Origin: CAINEC01 sp046303115
GTDB lineage: Bacteria > Bacteroidota > Bacteroidia > AKYH767-A > OLB10
Length of the DNA: 7,028 nucleotides
Assembly: GCA_046303115.1 (NCBI GenBank)
Contig: JBKCGZ010000007.1
Span: forward strand, 1 to 7,028
Direction of reading: 5' to 3'
Of the stretch, positions 1 to 6,981 are shown piece by piece; position 1 is the first letter of the stretch, and the number at the start of each line of letters is the position of its first letter. Position numbers and translations under genes: made by a program. The notes beneath the pieces are model-generated. The model saw only the letters and a program-made list of their open reading frames with translations. It did no database searches and was not told where the DNA came from.

Positions 1-866
1 ATCGACTACTTCCCTATTTGATGGTTGGATCAGTGATTTATTCGATTGCTGGATATTTTGTCTATCATGATTTTTTATGGGTGTTTACTGAAATCCCCTA
101 TTCGAAATTATCAAGTCAATATGGTAATGGAAAATTAACTCACTTCGTTGATCAATTATTTTATGTGGTAGGTCCAATCATTTACCTATTACTAATCACT
201 GGTATAATTAGCATCATTATTTATGCTATAAAATCAAAGTTTAAAAATCCATCACAATATATTGTACTCGCTTTCTTCGTGACGTATTTTGTTGCGCACA
301 GCATGTTTTGGTGGTTAGGTATTTTTAATTCGATGGGAATGAAAAGAGTGATGATTGCTATAGCTCCTTTGATTGCCATTTTGTCGACAGCAGGATATGA
401 CTGGATGACAAATTGGATGAAAGAAAAAAATCGAATAGCAGGAACTATTATTAGTGTGATGTTAATATTGGCGATTATTATCTTTCCATTTACGCATAAT
501 AAAGCAGCGATTCATTTTGATCGGGATTTAGGTAAAACAAACGAGCAAAAAATGGCTCAAGGAATAGCTGATAAAGCAAGCTCACTACATCAACCAAATT
601 CTCTTTACTTGCTTTCCAATCCGATTTTTTACGAATACTTGAATTTAGATCCGTTTAACAATCAAACCTGTAAAGGACTAAGCACTGAAAATTTAAATAA
701 AGTTCGTAAATGCGATATTGTTATATGGGATAATTGGTTTTCGGTGATAGAAAATAATGTGTCAATTGAAATGCTTGATAGCAATTCTCGTATTAATCAT
801 ATCGAAAAATATGAGTGCGAACAGGATGGAAGAATGGTTGAGATGAGGGTTTATGTTGGGAAGTAG
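1..866 (+). CDS. Polytopic membrane protein, probable GT-C glycosyltransferase, C-terminal part (5' truncated)
   Basis: The reading frame is open to the left window edge (first full codon at position 3). The gene is therefore cut, and the TTG/ATG at 18-23 is most likely internal. The 287 visible residues contain about five hydrophobic segments (roughly residues 5-23, 52-75, 86-104, 114-133, 146-162), then a soluble C-terminal domain of about 125 residues. A Trp-rich segment (FWWLGIFNSMGMKRV, about 102-116) leads into a hydrophobic helix. This layout resembles the C-terminal half of Bacteroidota membrane glycosyltransferases of the GT39/mannosyltransferase-like (GT-C) type, which transfer sugars from lipid-linked donors at the cytoplasmic membrane. 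The catalytic Asp motifs of such enzymes sit in the N-terminal loops, which are outside the window, so the activity cannot be checked. The soluble tail has three cysteines (about 223, 237, 272). It ends with TAG and is followed by a terminator-like hairpin. Coding is sure; the family is a tentative inference from general resemblance. Confidence 0.75.
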   Translation, partial: RLLPYLMVGSVIYSIAGYFVYHDFLWVFTEIPYSKLSSQYGNGKLTHFVDQLFYVVGPIIYLLLITGIISIIIYAIKSKFKNPSQYIVLAFFVTYFVAHSMFWWLGIFNSMGMKRVMIAIAPLIAILSTAGYDWMTNWMKEKNRIAGTIISVMLILAIIIFPFTHNKAAIHFDRDLGKTNEQKMAQGIADKASSLHQPNSLYLLSNPIFYEYLNLDPFNNQTCKGLSTENLNKVRKCDIVIWDNWFSVIENNVSIEMLDSNSRINHIEKYECEQDGRMVEMRVYVGK

Positions 867-904
867 ATTGCTTCGCAAGTCAATGTGAAAATCTGAAATA
901 ACAC

Positions 905-949
905 AAGCTCCATTTCTCACTCAAGCCGTGAGGGGGCTTTTACTTTTTT
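905..949 (+). terminator. Rho-independent terminator after the membrane protein gene
   Basis: An outer stem pairs AAGCTCC (905-911) with GGGGCTT (933-939), including one G-T pair. After a 4-base one-sided bulge (ATTT), an inner stem pairs CTCAC (916-920) with GTGAG (928-932) around a 7-base loop. A T-rich tract follows (938-949, interrupted by AC). It lies about 40 bases after the + strand stop codon, as expected for an intrinsic terminator of that gene. The stem was found by eye; no folding energy was computed. Confidence 0.7.
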
Positions 950-968
950 CAATAGTAAAAAAAGTAAA
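939..968. repeat. AT-rich 11-bp inverted repeat
   Basis: TTTACTTTTTT (939-949) is the exact reverse complement of AAAAAAGTAAA (958-968), with 8 bases between. It directly abuts the upstream terminator stem and can form a second hairpin on either strand. It may extend termination for the + strand gene or contribute to termination of minus-strand transcription coming from the transporter gene. On the minus strand it is not followed by a T-tract, so a bidirectional role is only a possibility. Confidence 0.6.
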
Positions 969-969
969 C

Positions 970-1199
970 AAAAATACCACCGCTGTAAAATTATTCCGGA
1001 ACTACTTTCGTGTGCAACGGAAATAACCGAACTCCTCCCGGAGTGAAAATATACTACGGGACTCAAACACCGTTTATTTCTATTCGTTGCGTACTTCAGT
1101 AGTTTGTTTCCGCAATAATTTTAAGGCGGACATTGTAATATTGTATTAAGTAAAGCAGGATTTCCAAAACTCACAATTGGATTTATCGCTTGATAACAT
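970..1199. other. Gene-free stretch between convergent genes, no assigned function
   Basis: No credible coding sequence is present: the frames I translated on the minus strand are broken by stops, and I recognised no product and no tRNA-like cloverleaf. Small symmetric elements are visible: a TTCCGGAA palindrome (994-1001); ACTCC/GGAGT around a TCCC loop (1031-1044); and TCCGC/GCGGA (1109-1113 with 1126-1130). Bases 971-1130 contain 65 G or C of 160 (about 41%), slightly above what the neighbouring AT-rich gene appears to have. It could be a decayed or dispersed intergenic repeat, or simple spacer. This entry, together with the two hairpins before it, accounts for the gene-free stretch 867-1199. 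Confidence 0.5.
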
Positions 1200-2003
1200 C
1201 TACAACATACCAACCGAAAAAATATCATAGGCATAGCGAAGAATCAAGAAGGATACGATGACGAGAAATAGGATGCGGACGAAGCCATTTCCTTTTTTCA
1301 ATGCCATGCGGGTACCGATGATGCTACCAGTGATATTGCAAGATGCCATTAGTAATGCAATTTCTAATAAAAAGTGTCCTTGCGAAATAAAAACATACAA
1401 GGCTCCGAGGTTAGAAACGCAATTGATGAATTTAGAATAGGCTGATGCAGTAATGAATTCAAATCCGAATATTAATACGAAGCCAAGCATTAAGAAATTC
1501 CCTGCTCCAGGACCAAAGAATCCGTCGTAAAATCCGACAAAGGAACCAATCAACAATCCGTAAAGCATTTTTTTTGCAGTTGGCAATTCACTTTTTGCAA
1601 TTAGTCCGAGTTCTTTTTTATTGAACGTATAAATAGCCATCACAATTAAAATCACAAGCACAACAGGACGCAGATACGCTGAATTAATATAGATGACTGC
1701 CTTCGCTCCTAAATAGGAAAACACTAGTGTAAAAAATGAAATAAAGAGCAACAGTTTATAATCGAATTTTATTCGTTTAGCATATTGAACCGCAGAAACT
1801 GATGTGCCTGAAAATCCCGCAATTTTATTTGTACCCATTAAAGTTGGCAATGCTGTATTAGGAAAGTTGACGAGCAATGCAGGAAGCTGAATAAATCCTC
1901 CACCACCCACAATAGCATCGATGAAGCCTGCGGTGAATGCTAATGCTACTAATGCAATTAATGTTGACGAAGAATAATCAGCGAAGAGATTTGGGAAATG
2001 CAT
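1200..2003 (-). CDS. TauE/SafE family (TSUP) membrane transporter, YfcA-like
   Basis: This 267-residue integral membrane protein has the two-repeat layout of the TauE/SafE (former DUF81) family. The first conserved motif is GFIDAIVGGGGFIQLPALL (residues 26-44), followed by GTNKIAGFSGTSVSA (57-71). The second half opens with GFYDGFFGPGAGNF (157-170), a motif closely recalling E. coli YfcA. About eight hydrophobic segments are spread between residue 12 and the C terminus. Characterised family members export sulfite, sulfoacetate or other organosulfur anions across the cytoplasmic membrane. The substrate here cannot be deduced, and no sulfur-metabolism gene is nearby. I chose ATG at 2003, giving HFPNLFADYSS before the first helix. 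The upstream in-frame ATG at 2066 would add 21 residues with several Arg and Cys and overlap the preceding gene by 32 bases, so it is unlikely. The gene starts 31 bases after the protease-FISUMP stop codon, suggesting co-transcription. Length fits the family. Confidence 0.9.
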   Translation of the reverse strand: MHFPNLFADYSSSTLIALVALAFTAGFIDAIVGGGGFIQLPALLVNFPNTALPTLMGTNKIAGFSGTSVSAVQYAKRIKFDYKLLLFISFFTLVFSYLGAKAVIYINSAYLRPVVLVILIVMAIYTFNKKELGLIAKSELPTAKKMLYGLLIGSFVGFYDGFFGPGAGNFLMLGFVLIFGFEFITASAYSKFINCVSNLGALYVFISQGHFLLEIALLMASCNITGSIIGTRMALKKGNGFVRILFLVIVSFLILRYAYDIFSVGML

Positions 2004-2034
2004 TATGATTATTCTATGAAAAAAACACCTTAAA

Positions 2035-3285
2035 TTAGTCCTTAATACAGCGCACTGAAATACCATCAGCAGTAAGAGAGGTACTTATTCCGAAGCTATC
2101 ACTACCATAACTAAGATTGTACATATATAAACTATACATTGTATTAGATGTTGAACTAAACCAATATCCATATTCACCAATATATTTAAAATCATTAGAA
2201 CCGCGCATCCCTGAAGGAAGACCTGAAAATCCACTTTGATCATCAGCAGCGTAATTAGGTGCCTTCCAATGCAACAATCCAATTTCTTTCATTTTAGCTC
2301 CTGCAACTTGGGGACCTCCTAAATTATCAGATAATATTGTCCACTCATCTAAACTAGGAACATGCCACCCTATTGGACACAACCCGCGAGTGTCCGAAAC
2401 TGCATACTGATTATAAAGTTTGCCATAAACAGCACCGTTTTCTGGGTCATTATTGTAATAACACCATGCTGGCAGATGATTTTTGTATGCAGTCACCCAA
2501 CTCTCTAGATTTTTTATTTCAGGAATCAAATCTCCATTCGCAAAACGATCAGTATATAAATTTTCTGCGCTCCAAACCTGATCGCCGATTTTTACACTTT
2601 TTAAAGTTGGTGTGCTACCACTCGGTTTTTTGGGGGTTGTATTTTCAAAACCTCCGGCTAAACTTGATAAAGGAGTAGCGTACGATTTTTTAAAGCCAAG
2701 TAATAAATCAAGATTTGATTTTGGAATGGCGAAGTTTAAATTCTGCCCATCTTCAAATGCTCCAACTGCAATTCCTACTAATAATCCGTTTGCATTTAAA
2801 ACCGGACCTCCACTACTACCATGAGAGATTGGAGCACTTATCTGAATTAACTTTGTGCCATCCCAATCACGCAATCCACTCACAATACCATCTGTAATTG
2901 TTGCAGGCAATCCTTTAGGGCTACCTAATACATACACTTTTTGTCCAGGTGTTGGAGTTGAAGTAGCCATTTTAATTGCAGGCTTGTTCAATCCTTTTAC
3001 TTTTAAAATAACTAGGTCCACTTCTTTATCTAAAGCAACATAACCTTCAATTTCATATTTAGCAGCGGAAATATTGGTATAACAAAAAGCTTCGGTCGCG
3101 CCTTCAATAACATGATAGTTAGTTGCGATTAAGTTTGGTCCAACAAAGAAACCTGACCCTTGTGCAATTTCAGTTTCAATAGTTACTGTTGAGTTGACAT
3201 TGTTGTCATATACAACTTTAGCCGTTTGTGCAGCCACAAAAAAACTAATCAAGACAAAACAAACAACCAAATTTATTTTTTTCAT
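2035..3285 (-). CDS. Secreted trypsin-like serine protease with C-terminal FISUMP domain
   Basis: The product has 416 residues from ATG 3285. A Sec signal peptide (MKKINLVVCFVLISFFVAAQ, residues 1-20) is likely cut after AAQ; no lipobox is visible. Residues about 25-195 form an HtrA/S1C-like chymotrypsin-fold protease. The catalytic triad is intact: His58 in TNYHVIEG, Asp90 in EVDLVILKV, Ser158 in HGSSGGPVLN. There is no PDZ domain, unlike classical DegP/HtrA. A Pro/Ser/Thr-rich linker (about 201-230) joins a FISUMP domain (TIGR02145, Fibrobacter succinogenes major paralogous domain) covering about 231-416. Its hallmarks are IGDQVWSAENL, YYNNDPENGAVYGKLYNQYA, CPIGWHVPSLDEW, GFSGLPSGMRG, YWFSSTS and the terminal SVRCIKD. 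FISUMP domains are common in secreted or surface proteins of Fibrobacter and Bacteroidota; their function is not well established. No type IX secretion C-terminal signal is apparent. An ATG 10 codons upstream (3315) would only prepend residues before a canonical signal peptide, so I rejected it. The gene follows alaS by 38 bases. Confidence 0.9.
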   Translation of the reverse strand: MKKINLVVCFVLISFFVAAQTAKVVYDNNVNSTVTIETEIAQGSGFFVGPNLIATNYHVIEGATEAFCYTNISAAKYEIEGYVALDKEVDLVILKVKGLNKPAIKMATSTPTPGQKVYVLGSPKGLPATITDGIVSGLRDWDGTKLIQISAPISHGSSGGPVLNANGLLVGIAVGAFEDGQNLNFAIPKSNLDLLLGFKKSYATPLSSLAGGFENTTPKKPSGSTPTLKSVKIGDQVWSAENLYTDRFANGDLIPEIKNLESWVTAYKNHLPAWCYYNNDPENGAVYGKLYNQYAVSDTRGLCPIGWHVPSLDEWTILSDNLGGPQVAGAKMKEIGLLHWKAPNYAADDQSGFSGLPSGMRGSNDFKYIGEYGYWFSSTSNTMYSLYMYNLSYGSDSFGISTSLTADGISVRCIKD

Positions 3286-3312
3286 CAGAATAAGAATAAC
3301 TAAACTATCAAA

Positions 3313-3320
3313 CAAAAATA
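3313..3320 (-). promoter_or_regulatory. Candidate -7 promoter element before the protease gene
   Basis: Read on the minus strand this is TATTTTTG, a match to the Bacteroidota -7 consensus TAnnTTTG, about 27 bases upstream of the ATG at 3285. No clear -33 TTTG lies at the proper distance within the end of alaS. The match is therefore weak in this AT-rich gap. If real, it would let the protease and transporter be transcribed independently of alaS. Confidence 0.35.
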
Positions 3321-3323
3321 AAA

Positions 3324-5927
3324 CTACTTCACATACCCACTCGCCTTCTCCAACACCGATTTTAATCCATCAACATTTTTACCACCGGCAGTTGCATAGA
3401 AAGGTTGTCCTCCACCACCACCTTGAATGTCTTTCGCTAACTCACGAATGATGTTGGTTGCGTTCAGTGATTTTTCTGCGACTAGATTCTCTGCGATGAT
3501 TAATGAAATCATTGGCTTGCCATCAGCATCCGATGCTAATAAACAGAATAAGTTATCAATCTGATTTTTTAATTCGAAAGAAATATTTTTAATCGCCTCT
3601 GCTGGTAAGTTGACAGTTGCAACGATACAGTTAACACCATTGATGTTTTCTACTTTGCCCATCAACTCTTTCTTAATGCCCTGCGCTTTCTCGTGAACAA
3701 ATTGTTCTACTTGTTTCTTCAATGCATTCGTTTCTTCAATCAACGATTCAACACCTTTCACAACATCTTTCGGATTATTTAAAAGCGATTTCACCTGCGC
3801 CATTACCTGCGATTGCTCTTTGAAATAATTCTCTGCGCCCTCTCCTGTGATTGCTTCTATACGACGAACACCTGCTGCCACTGCACTTTCCGCAACCAAC
3901 TTCACCATTCCGATTTCTCCCGTTGCAGCGACATGCGTTCCTCCACAAAGTTCAACAGAGTATGAAGGATCAAATGTAATTACACGAACAAAGTCTCCAT
4001 ACTTCTCACCAAATAATGCTGTTGCGCCAGAGTCAATTGCTTTTTGAATAGGCACATTGCGTTGCTCATTCAGCATGATATTCTCACGCACTTTCTGATT
4101 CACGATTTTTTCAATCTGTAAAATCTCTTCATCCGACACTTTTGCAAAATGCGAGAAGTCGAAACGCGTTTGTTGCTCATTTACCAATGAACCTTTTTGC
4201 GCTACATGCGAACCCAACACTTGCTTTAATGCAGAATGAATCAAATGTGTGGCACTGTGATTTTTGGTAATTGATGCACGACGATTGGTATTGATTGTTG
4301 CTGTAAACGTCGAGTCTAAATTCTTCGGTAAGGCATCAGCGTAATGAACAATCAGATTGTTTTCTTTTTGCGTATCGGTGATGAAAATTTTATCTCCATC
4401 TGTTTCCAACGTACCTGTATCACCTACTTGTCCGCCACTCTCTGCATAAAAAGGAGTTCTGCTTAATACAATTTGATATTGCTCTTTATTTCCTTTTTTA
4501 ATCTTGCGATATTTTACAATCTCACAGCTAGAAGTTGTTTCATCATATCCAACAAACTCTACACTGTCATCATCACATACCTGCGACCAATCGGCGGTTG
4601 TCATGGCCGTTGCTTTACGCGAACGATTTTTTTGTTCTTCCATACAACGATTGAATCCTTCCATATCAACCACCTTTCCATTCTCACGCGCCATCAATTG
4701 TGTTAAGTCGATTGGAAAACCAAATGTGTCATATAATTCAAAAGCGAAATCGCCAGCAATGGTATTTCCTTCATACGCTTCAAATTTTTTAATACCCGTA
4801 TCCAACGTACGCAAGAAAGAAAGTTCTTCTTCGTTGATTACGCGCGCTACAAAATCGCGTTGCGCATTTAACTCTGGGAATACATGAGCAAACTGCGATG
4901 CGATGATATCGACCAGCTTATATAAAAATGCTTCTTTCAAATTCAAGAAAGTAAACGCATAACGTACTGCGCGACGAAGAATACGACGGATTACATAACC
5001 TGCCTTATTGTTCGATGGTAATTGTCCATCTGCGATAGCAAAAGAAATTGCACGAATATGATCAGACAATACACGCATAGCAATATCTGTTTTTTCAGAA
5101 GTGCCATATTTAATTCCTGATGCCGACTCAATAAAATTGATAGTAGGCGTAAACACATCCGTATCATAATTCGATACTTTCATTTGCATGGCCATACACA
5201 AACGCTCGAAGCCCATTCCTGTATCAACATGCTTCGCAGGAAGTGGCTCTAAAGAACCATCTGCCTTACGATTGAATTCCATGAATACGTTGTTCCAGAT
5301 TTCAATCACCTGAGGATCGGAAGTGTTCACTAAATCTTTTCCATCTATTTGTTTACGTGCTTCCTCAGAGCGTAAATCGATATGAATTTCAGAACATGGT
5401 CCACAAGGGCCTTGCTCACCCATCTCCCAGAAATTATCTTTTTTATTTCCACGCAGGATACGATCTTCAGGAATCCACTTTTTCCAGAAATCGTAAGCCT
5501 CTTGGTCGAATGCTAAATTTTCTTTTGCATCGCCTTCAAAAACAGTCACGTATAATCGGTCCTTCGGAAGTTGATATACATTTACGAGTAAGTCCCACGC
5601 CCACTCTATCGCTTCTTCTTTGAAATAATCGCCAAACGACCAGTTTCCAAGCATTTCAAACATGGTATGATGGTAAGTATCTACTCCTACCTCTTCCAGG
5701 TCGTTATGCTTACCCGACACACGCAAACACTTCTGCGTATTGGCTACGCGCGTTGCGAAAGGGGTAACATTTCCGAGAATGATATCTTTAAACTGATTCA
5801 TCCCTGCATTGGTAAACATGAGGGTTGGATCATTTTTTACGACGATGGGTGCTGATGCGACAATGGTATGACCTTTCGATTTAAAGTAATCTAAAAAACC
5901 TTGTCTGATTTGAGCAGCTGTTTGCAT
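3324..5927 (-). CDS. alaS: Alanyl-tRNA synthetase
   Basis: This cytoplasmic class II synthetase attaches alanine to tRNA-Ala using ATP and clears mischarged Ser/Gly-tRNA-Ala. Its 867 residues match the usual bacterial length. The N-terminal catalytic core shows the AlaRS signatures DPTLMFTNAGMNQFKD (33-48), HHTMFEMLGNWSFGDYFK (86-103) and motif 3 DTGMGFERL (235-243). The tRNA-recognition region contains YVIRRILRRAVRYA (311-324). The editing domain keeps all four zinc-site residues: His557 and His561 in HSATH, Cys661 and His665 in CGGTH. A helical stretch (about 720-755) links to the C-Ala domain with its Gly-rich motif GGGGGQPFYATAGG (836-849). The start MQTAAQIRQGFLDYFKSKGH aligns with known Bacteroidota AlaRS N-termini, so ATG 5927 is well supported. 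It is divergent from the M23 peptidase gene, with 71 bases between, and is the first gene of a possible three-gene minus-strand unit. Nothing is truncated or missing. Confidence 0.99.
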   Translation of the reverse strand: MQTAAQIRQGFLDYFKSKGHTIVASAPIVVKNDPTLMFTNAGMNQFKDIILGNVTPFATRVANTQKCLRVSGKHNDLEEVGVDTYHHTMFEMLGNWSFGDYFKEEAIEWAWDLLVNVYQLPKDRLYVTVFEGDAKENLAFDQEAYDFWKKWIPEDRILRGNKKDNFWEMGEQGPCGPCSEIHIDLRSEEARKQIDGKDLVNTSDPQVIEIWNNVFMEFNRKADGSLEPLPAKHVDTGMGFERLCMAMQMKVSNYDTDVFTPTINFIESASGIKYGTSEKTDIAMRVLSDHIRAISFAIADGQLPSNNKAGYVIRRILRRAVRYAFTFLNLKEAFLYKLVDIIASQFAHVFPELNAQRDFVARVINEEELSFLRTLDTGIKKFEAYEGNTIAGDFAFELYDTFGFPIDLTQLMARENGKVVDMEGFNRCMEEQKNRSRKATAMTTADWSQVCDDDSVEFVGYDETTSSCEIVKYRKIKKGNKEQYQIVLSRTPFYAESGGQVGDTGTLETDGDKIFITDTQKENNLIVHYADALPKNLDSTFTATINTNRRASITKNHSATHLIHSALKQVLGSHVAQKGSLVNEQQTRFDFSHFAKVSDEEILQIEKIVNQKVRENIMLNEQRNVPIQKAIDSGATALFGEKYGDFVRVITFDPSYSVELCGGTHVAATGEIGMVKLVAESAVAAGVRRIEAITGEGAENYFKEQSQVMAQVKSLLNNPKDVVKGVESLIEETNALKKQVEQFVHEKAQGIKKELMGKVENINGVNCIVATVNLPAEAIKNISFELKNQIDNLFCLLASDADGKPMISLIIAENLVAEKSLNATNIIRELAKDIQGGGGGQPFYATAGGKNVDGLKSVLEKASGYVK

Positions 5928-5960
5928 AATGCCTCTTTTCGTTTGCTAATTAATTTATCT

Positions 5961-5968
5961 TATTTTTG
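5961..5968 (+). promoter_or_regulatory. Candidate -7 promoter element for the M23 peptidase gene
   Basis: TATTTTTG matches the Bacteroidota -7 consensus TAnnTTTG and lies 30 bases upstream of the ATG at 5999. A TTTG at 5942-5945 could serve as the -33 element, but the 15-base spacing is a little shorter than usual. Its position between two divergent genes makes a promoter here very likely; the exact element is inferred by eye. Confidence 0.5.
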
Positions 5969-5978
5969 TAATAACAGG

Positions 5979-6012
5979 CAAATTTAAAAATATAACCGAT
6001 GCCGAAAGCAAA
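5979..6012 (-). promoter_or_regulatory. Candidate alaS promoter
   Basis: On the minus strand, TTTG (6012-6009) is followed after 22 bases by TAAATTTG (5986-5979). This fits the Bacteroidota pattern of a -33 TTTG and a -7 TAnnTTTG at normal spacing. Transcription would start near 5972, leaving an untranslated leader of about 45 bases before the alaS ATG. The -33 part overlaps the first codons of the divergent M23 gene, and the two promoters face away from each other with their -7 boxes only 10 bases apart. Confidence 0.5.
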
Positions 6013-6970
6013 ATATTACTTCAATACTGAATCGTTGAAATACGAAAAGGTAATTGTGAGCTTCAAAAAGCGCTTAGGGCGTGTTTTAGGATGGCTCGCA
6101 ACGGCTTCGGTATTCGGAACAATTGTGCTTTTGATTGCCTATAACTTTTTAGATTCTCCGAAGGAAAAACAGCTAAAACGAGAGATTGCTCAGTTACAAG
6201 ATCAGTATGATTTATTGAACCAACGCATTGATTTAGCGAACTCTGTTTTAAAGGATTTACAAGTAAGTGATGATCAGATTTACCGGGTGGTTTTTGAGGC
6301 AGAACCTATTCCGGCAGAGGTAAGAGAGGCTGGCGCAGGTGGAATTAACCGTTATAAGTTATTGGAAGGATTTGACAATTCTGATTTATTAATCAAGACA
6401 ACACAGCGTATAGATAAGCTGACGCGTCAATTGTATATTCAGAGTAAATCGTTTGATGAGGTGTTTAAGTTAGCGAAGCAAAAGACGCAGATGCTAGCTT
6501 CTATTCCGGGAATACAGCCTGTTTCATTGAAGGGTTCGTCGCATATTGCATCCGGATTTGGATATCGTATACATCCCATCTACAAAACTGCCAAGATGCA
6601 TACGGGAATTGATTTTGCCGCTCCTACGGGAACGCCGATTTATTCTACTGGAAATGGAGTGGTTAGTCAAACAGAGTTTAACGGTCGTGGATATGGTAAC
6701 AACGTGGTGATTAATCATGGATACGGTTATCAGACCTTATATGGCCACATGACTAAGTTTGTGGTTCGTCCGGGACAAAAAGTGCAACGTGGCGACTTAA
6801 TTGGCTATGTAGGAAGTACAGGATCATCAACTGGTCCGCATTGCCATTATGAGGTGATTAAAGACGGAAACAAAATAGATCCAATTAATTATTTTTATAA
6901 CGACTTGACGCCTCAGGAATACGAACAAATTCGAATTCTTGCTGCTCAGGAAAATCAATCATTCGATTAA
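5999..6970 (+). CDS. Membrane-anchored M23 family zinc metallopeptidase (LytM/DD-endopeptidase-like)
   Basis: The 323-residue protein has a short basic cytoplasmic N-terminus (rich in Lys/Arg, residues 1-30) and one membrane helix (about 32-51). A likely coiled coil follows (about 54-85, EKQLKREIAQLQDQYDLLNQ). A linker region leads to a C-terminal M23 (lysostaphin/LytM) domain at about 180-297. All zinc and catalytic residues of M23 are present: His201 and Asp205 in HTGIDF, His250 in YGHM, His281 and His283 in HCHYEV. Active M23 enzymes cut peptide cross-links in peptidoglycan. The intact site argues for a working hydrolase rather than an EnvC/NlpD-type degenerate activator. The domain would face the periplasm, tethered to the inner membrane. 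The gene sits head-to-head with alaS and 11 bases before a probable MerR-type regulator, an arrangement I recognise as common in Bacteroidota. The ATG at 5999 is the only reasonable start; no strong Shine-Dalgarno sequence is present, as usual in this phylum. The specific bond cleaved cannot be told. Confidence 0.95.
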   Translation: MPKAKYYFNTESLKYEKVIVSFKKRLGRVLGWLATASVFGTIVLLIAYNFLDSPKEKQLKREIAQLQDQYDLLNQRIDLANSVLKDLQVSDDQIYRVVFEAEPIPAEVREAGAGGINRYKLLEGFDNSDLLIKTTQRIDKLTRQLYIQSKSFDEVFKLAKQKTQMLASIPGIQPVSLKGSSHIASGFGYRIHPIYKTAKMHTGIDFAAPTGTPIYSTGNGVVSQTEFNGRGYGNNVVINHGYGYQTLYGHMTKFVVRPGQKVQRGDLIGYVGSTGSSTGPHCHYEVIKDGNKIDPINYFYNDLTPQEYEQIRILAAQENQSFD

Positions 6971-6981
6971 AACTATTGCTT

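Noticed and set aside
867..886. Short imperfect hairpin right after the membrane protein stop codon (TTGC/GCAA around TTC)
   Set aside because: The stem is only 4 bp with no T-tract; the stronger terminator lies about 20 bases further on.
1258..1440. Small + strand open frame opposite the transporter gene
   Set aside because: It lies wholly antisense to a confident gene, has no recognisable domain, and its composition follows the opposite strand's codons.
2004..2066. N-terminal extension of the TauE/SafE transporter to the ATG at 2066
   Set aside because: It would overlap the end of the protease-FISUMP gene by 32 bases and add a basic, Cys-containing stretch unlike family N-termini; ATG 2003 gives a normal start.
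2373..3043. Cluster of short + strand open frames opposite the protease gene
   Set aside because: They are mutually overlapping, antisense to a gene with intact catalytic motifs, and show no domain or start signal.
3286..3315. N-terminal extension of the protease to the ATG at 3315
   Set aside because: It puts ten residues ahead of a textbook signal peptide beginning MKKINLVV, and the candidate -7 motif (3313-3320) would overlap its start.
4473..4887. Two overlapping + strand open frames opposite alaS
   Set aside because: They are antisense shadows of the alaS reading frame with no recognisable protein features.
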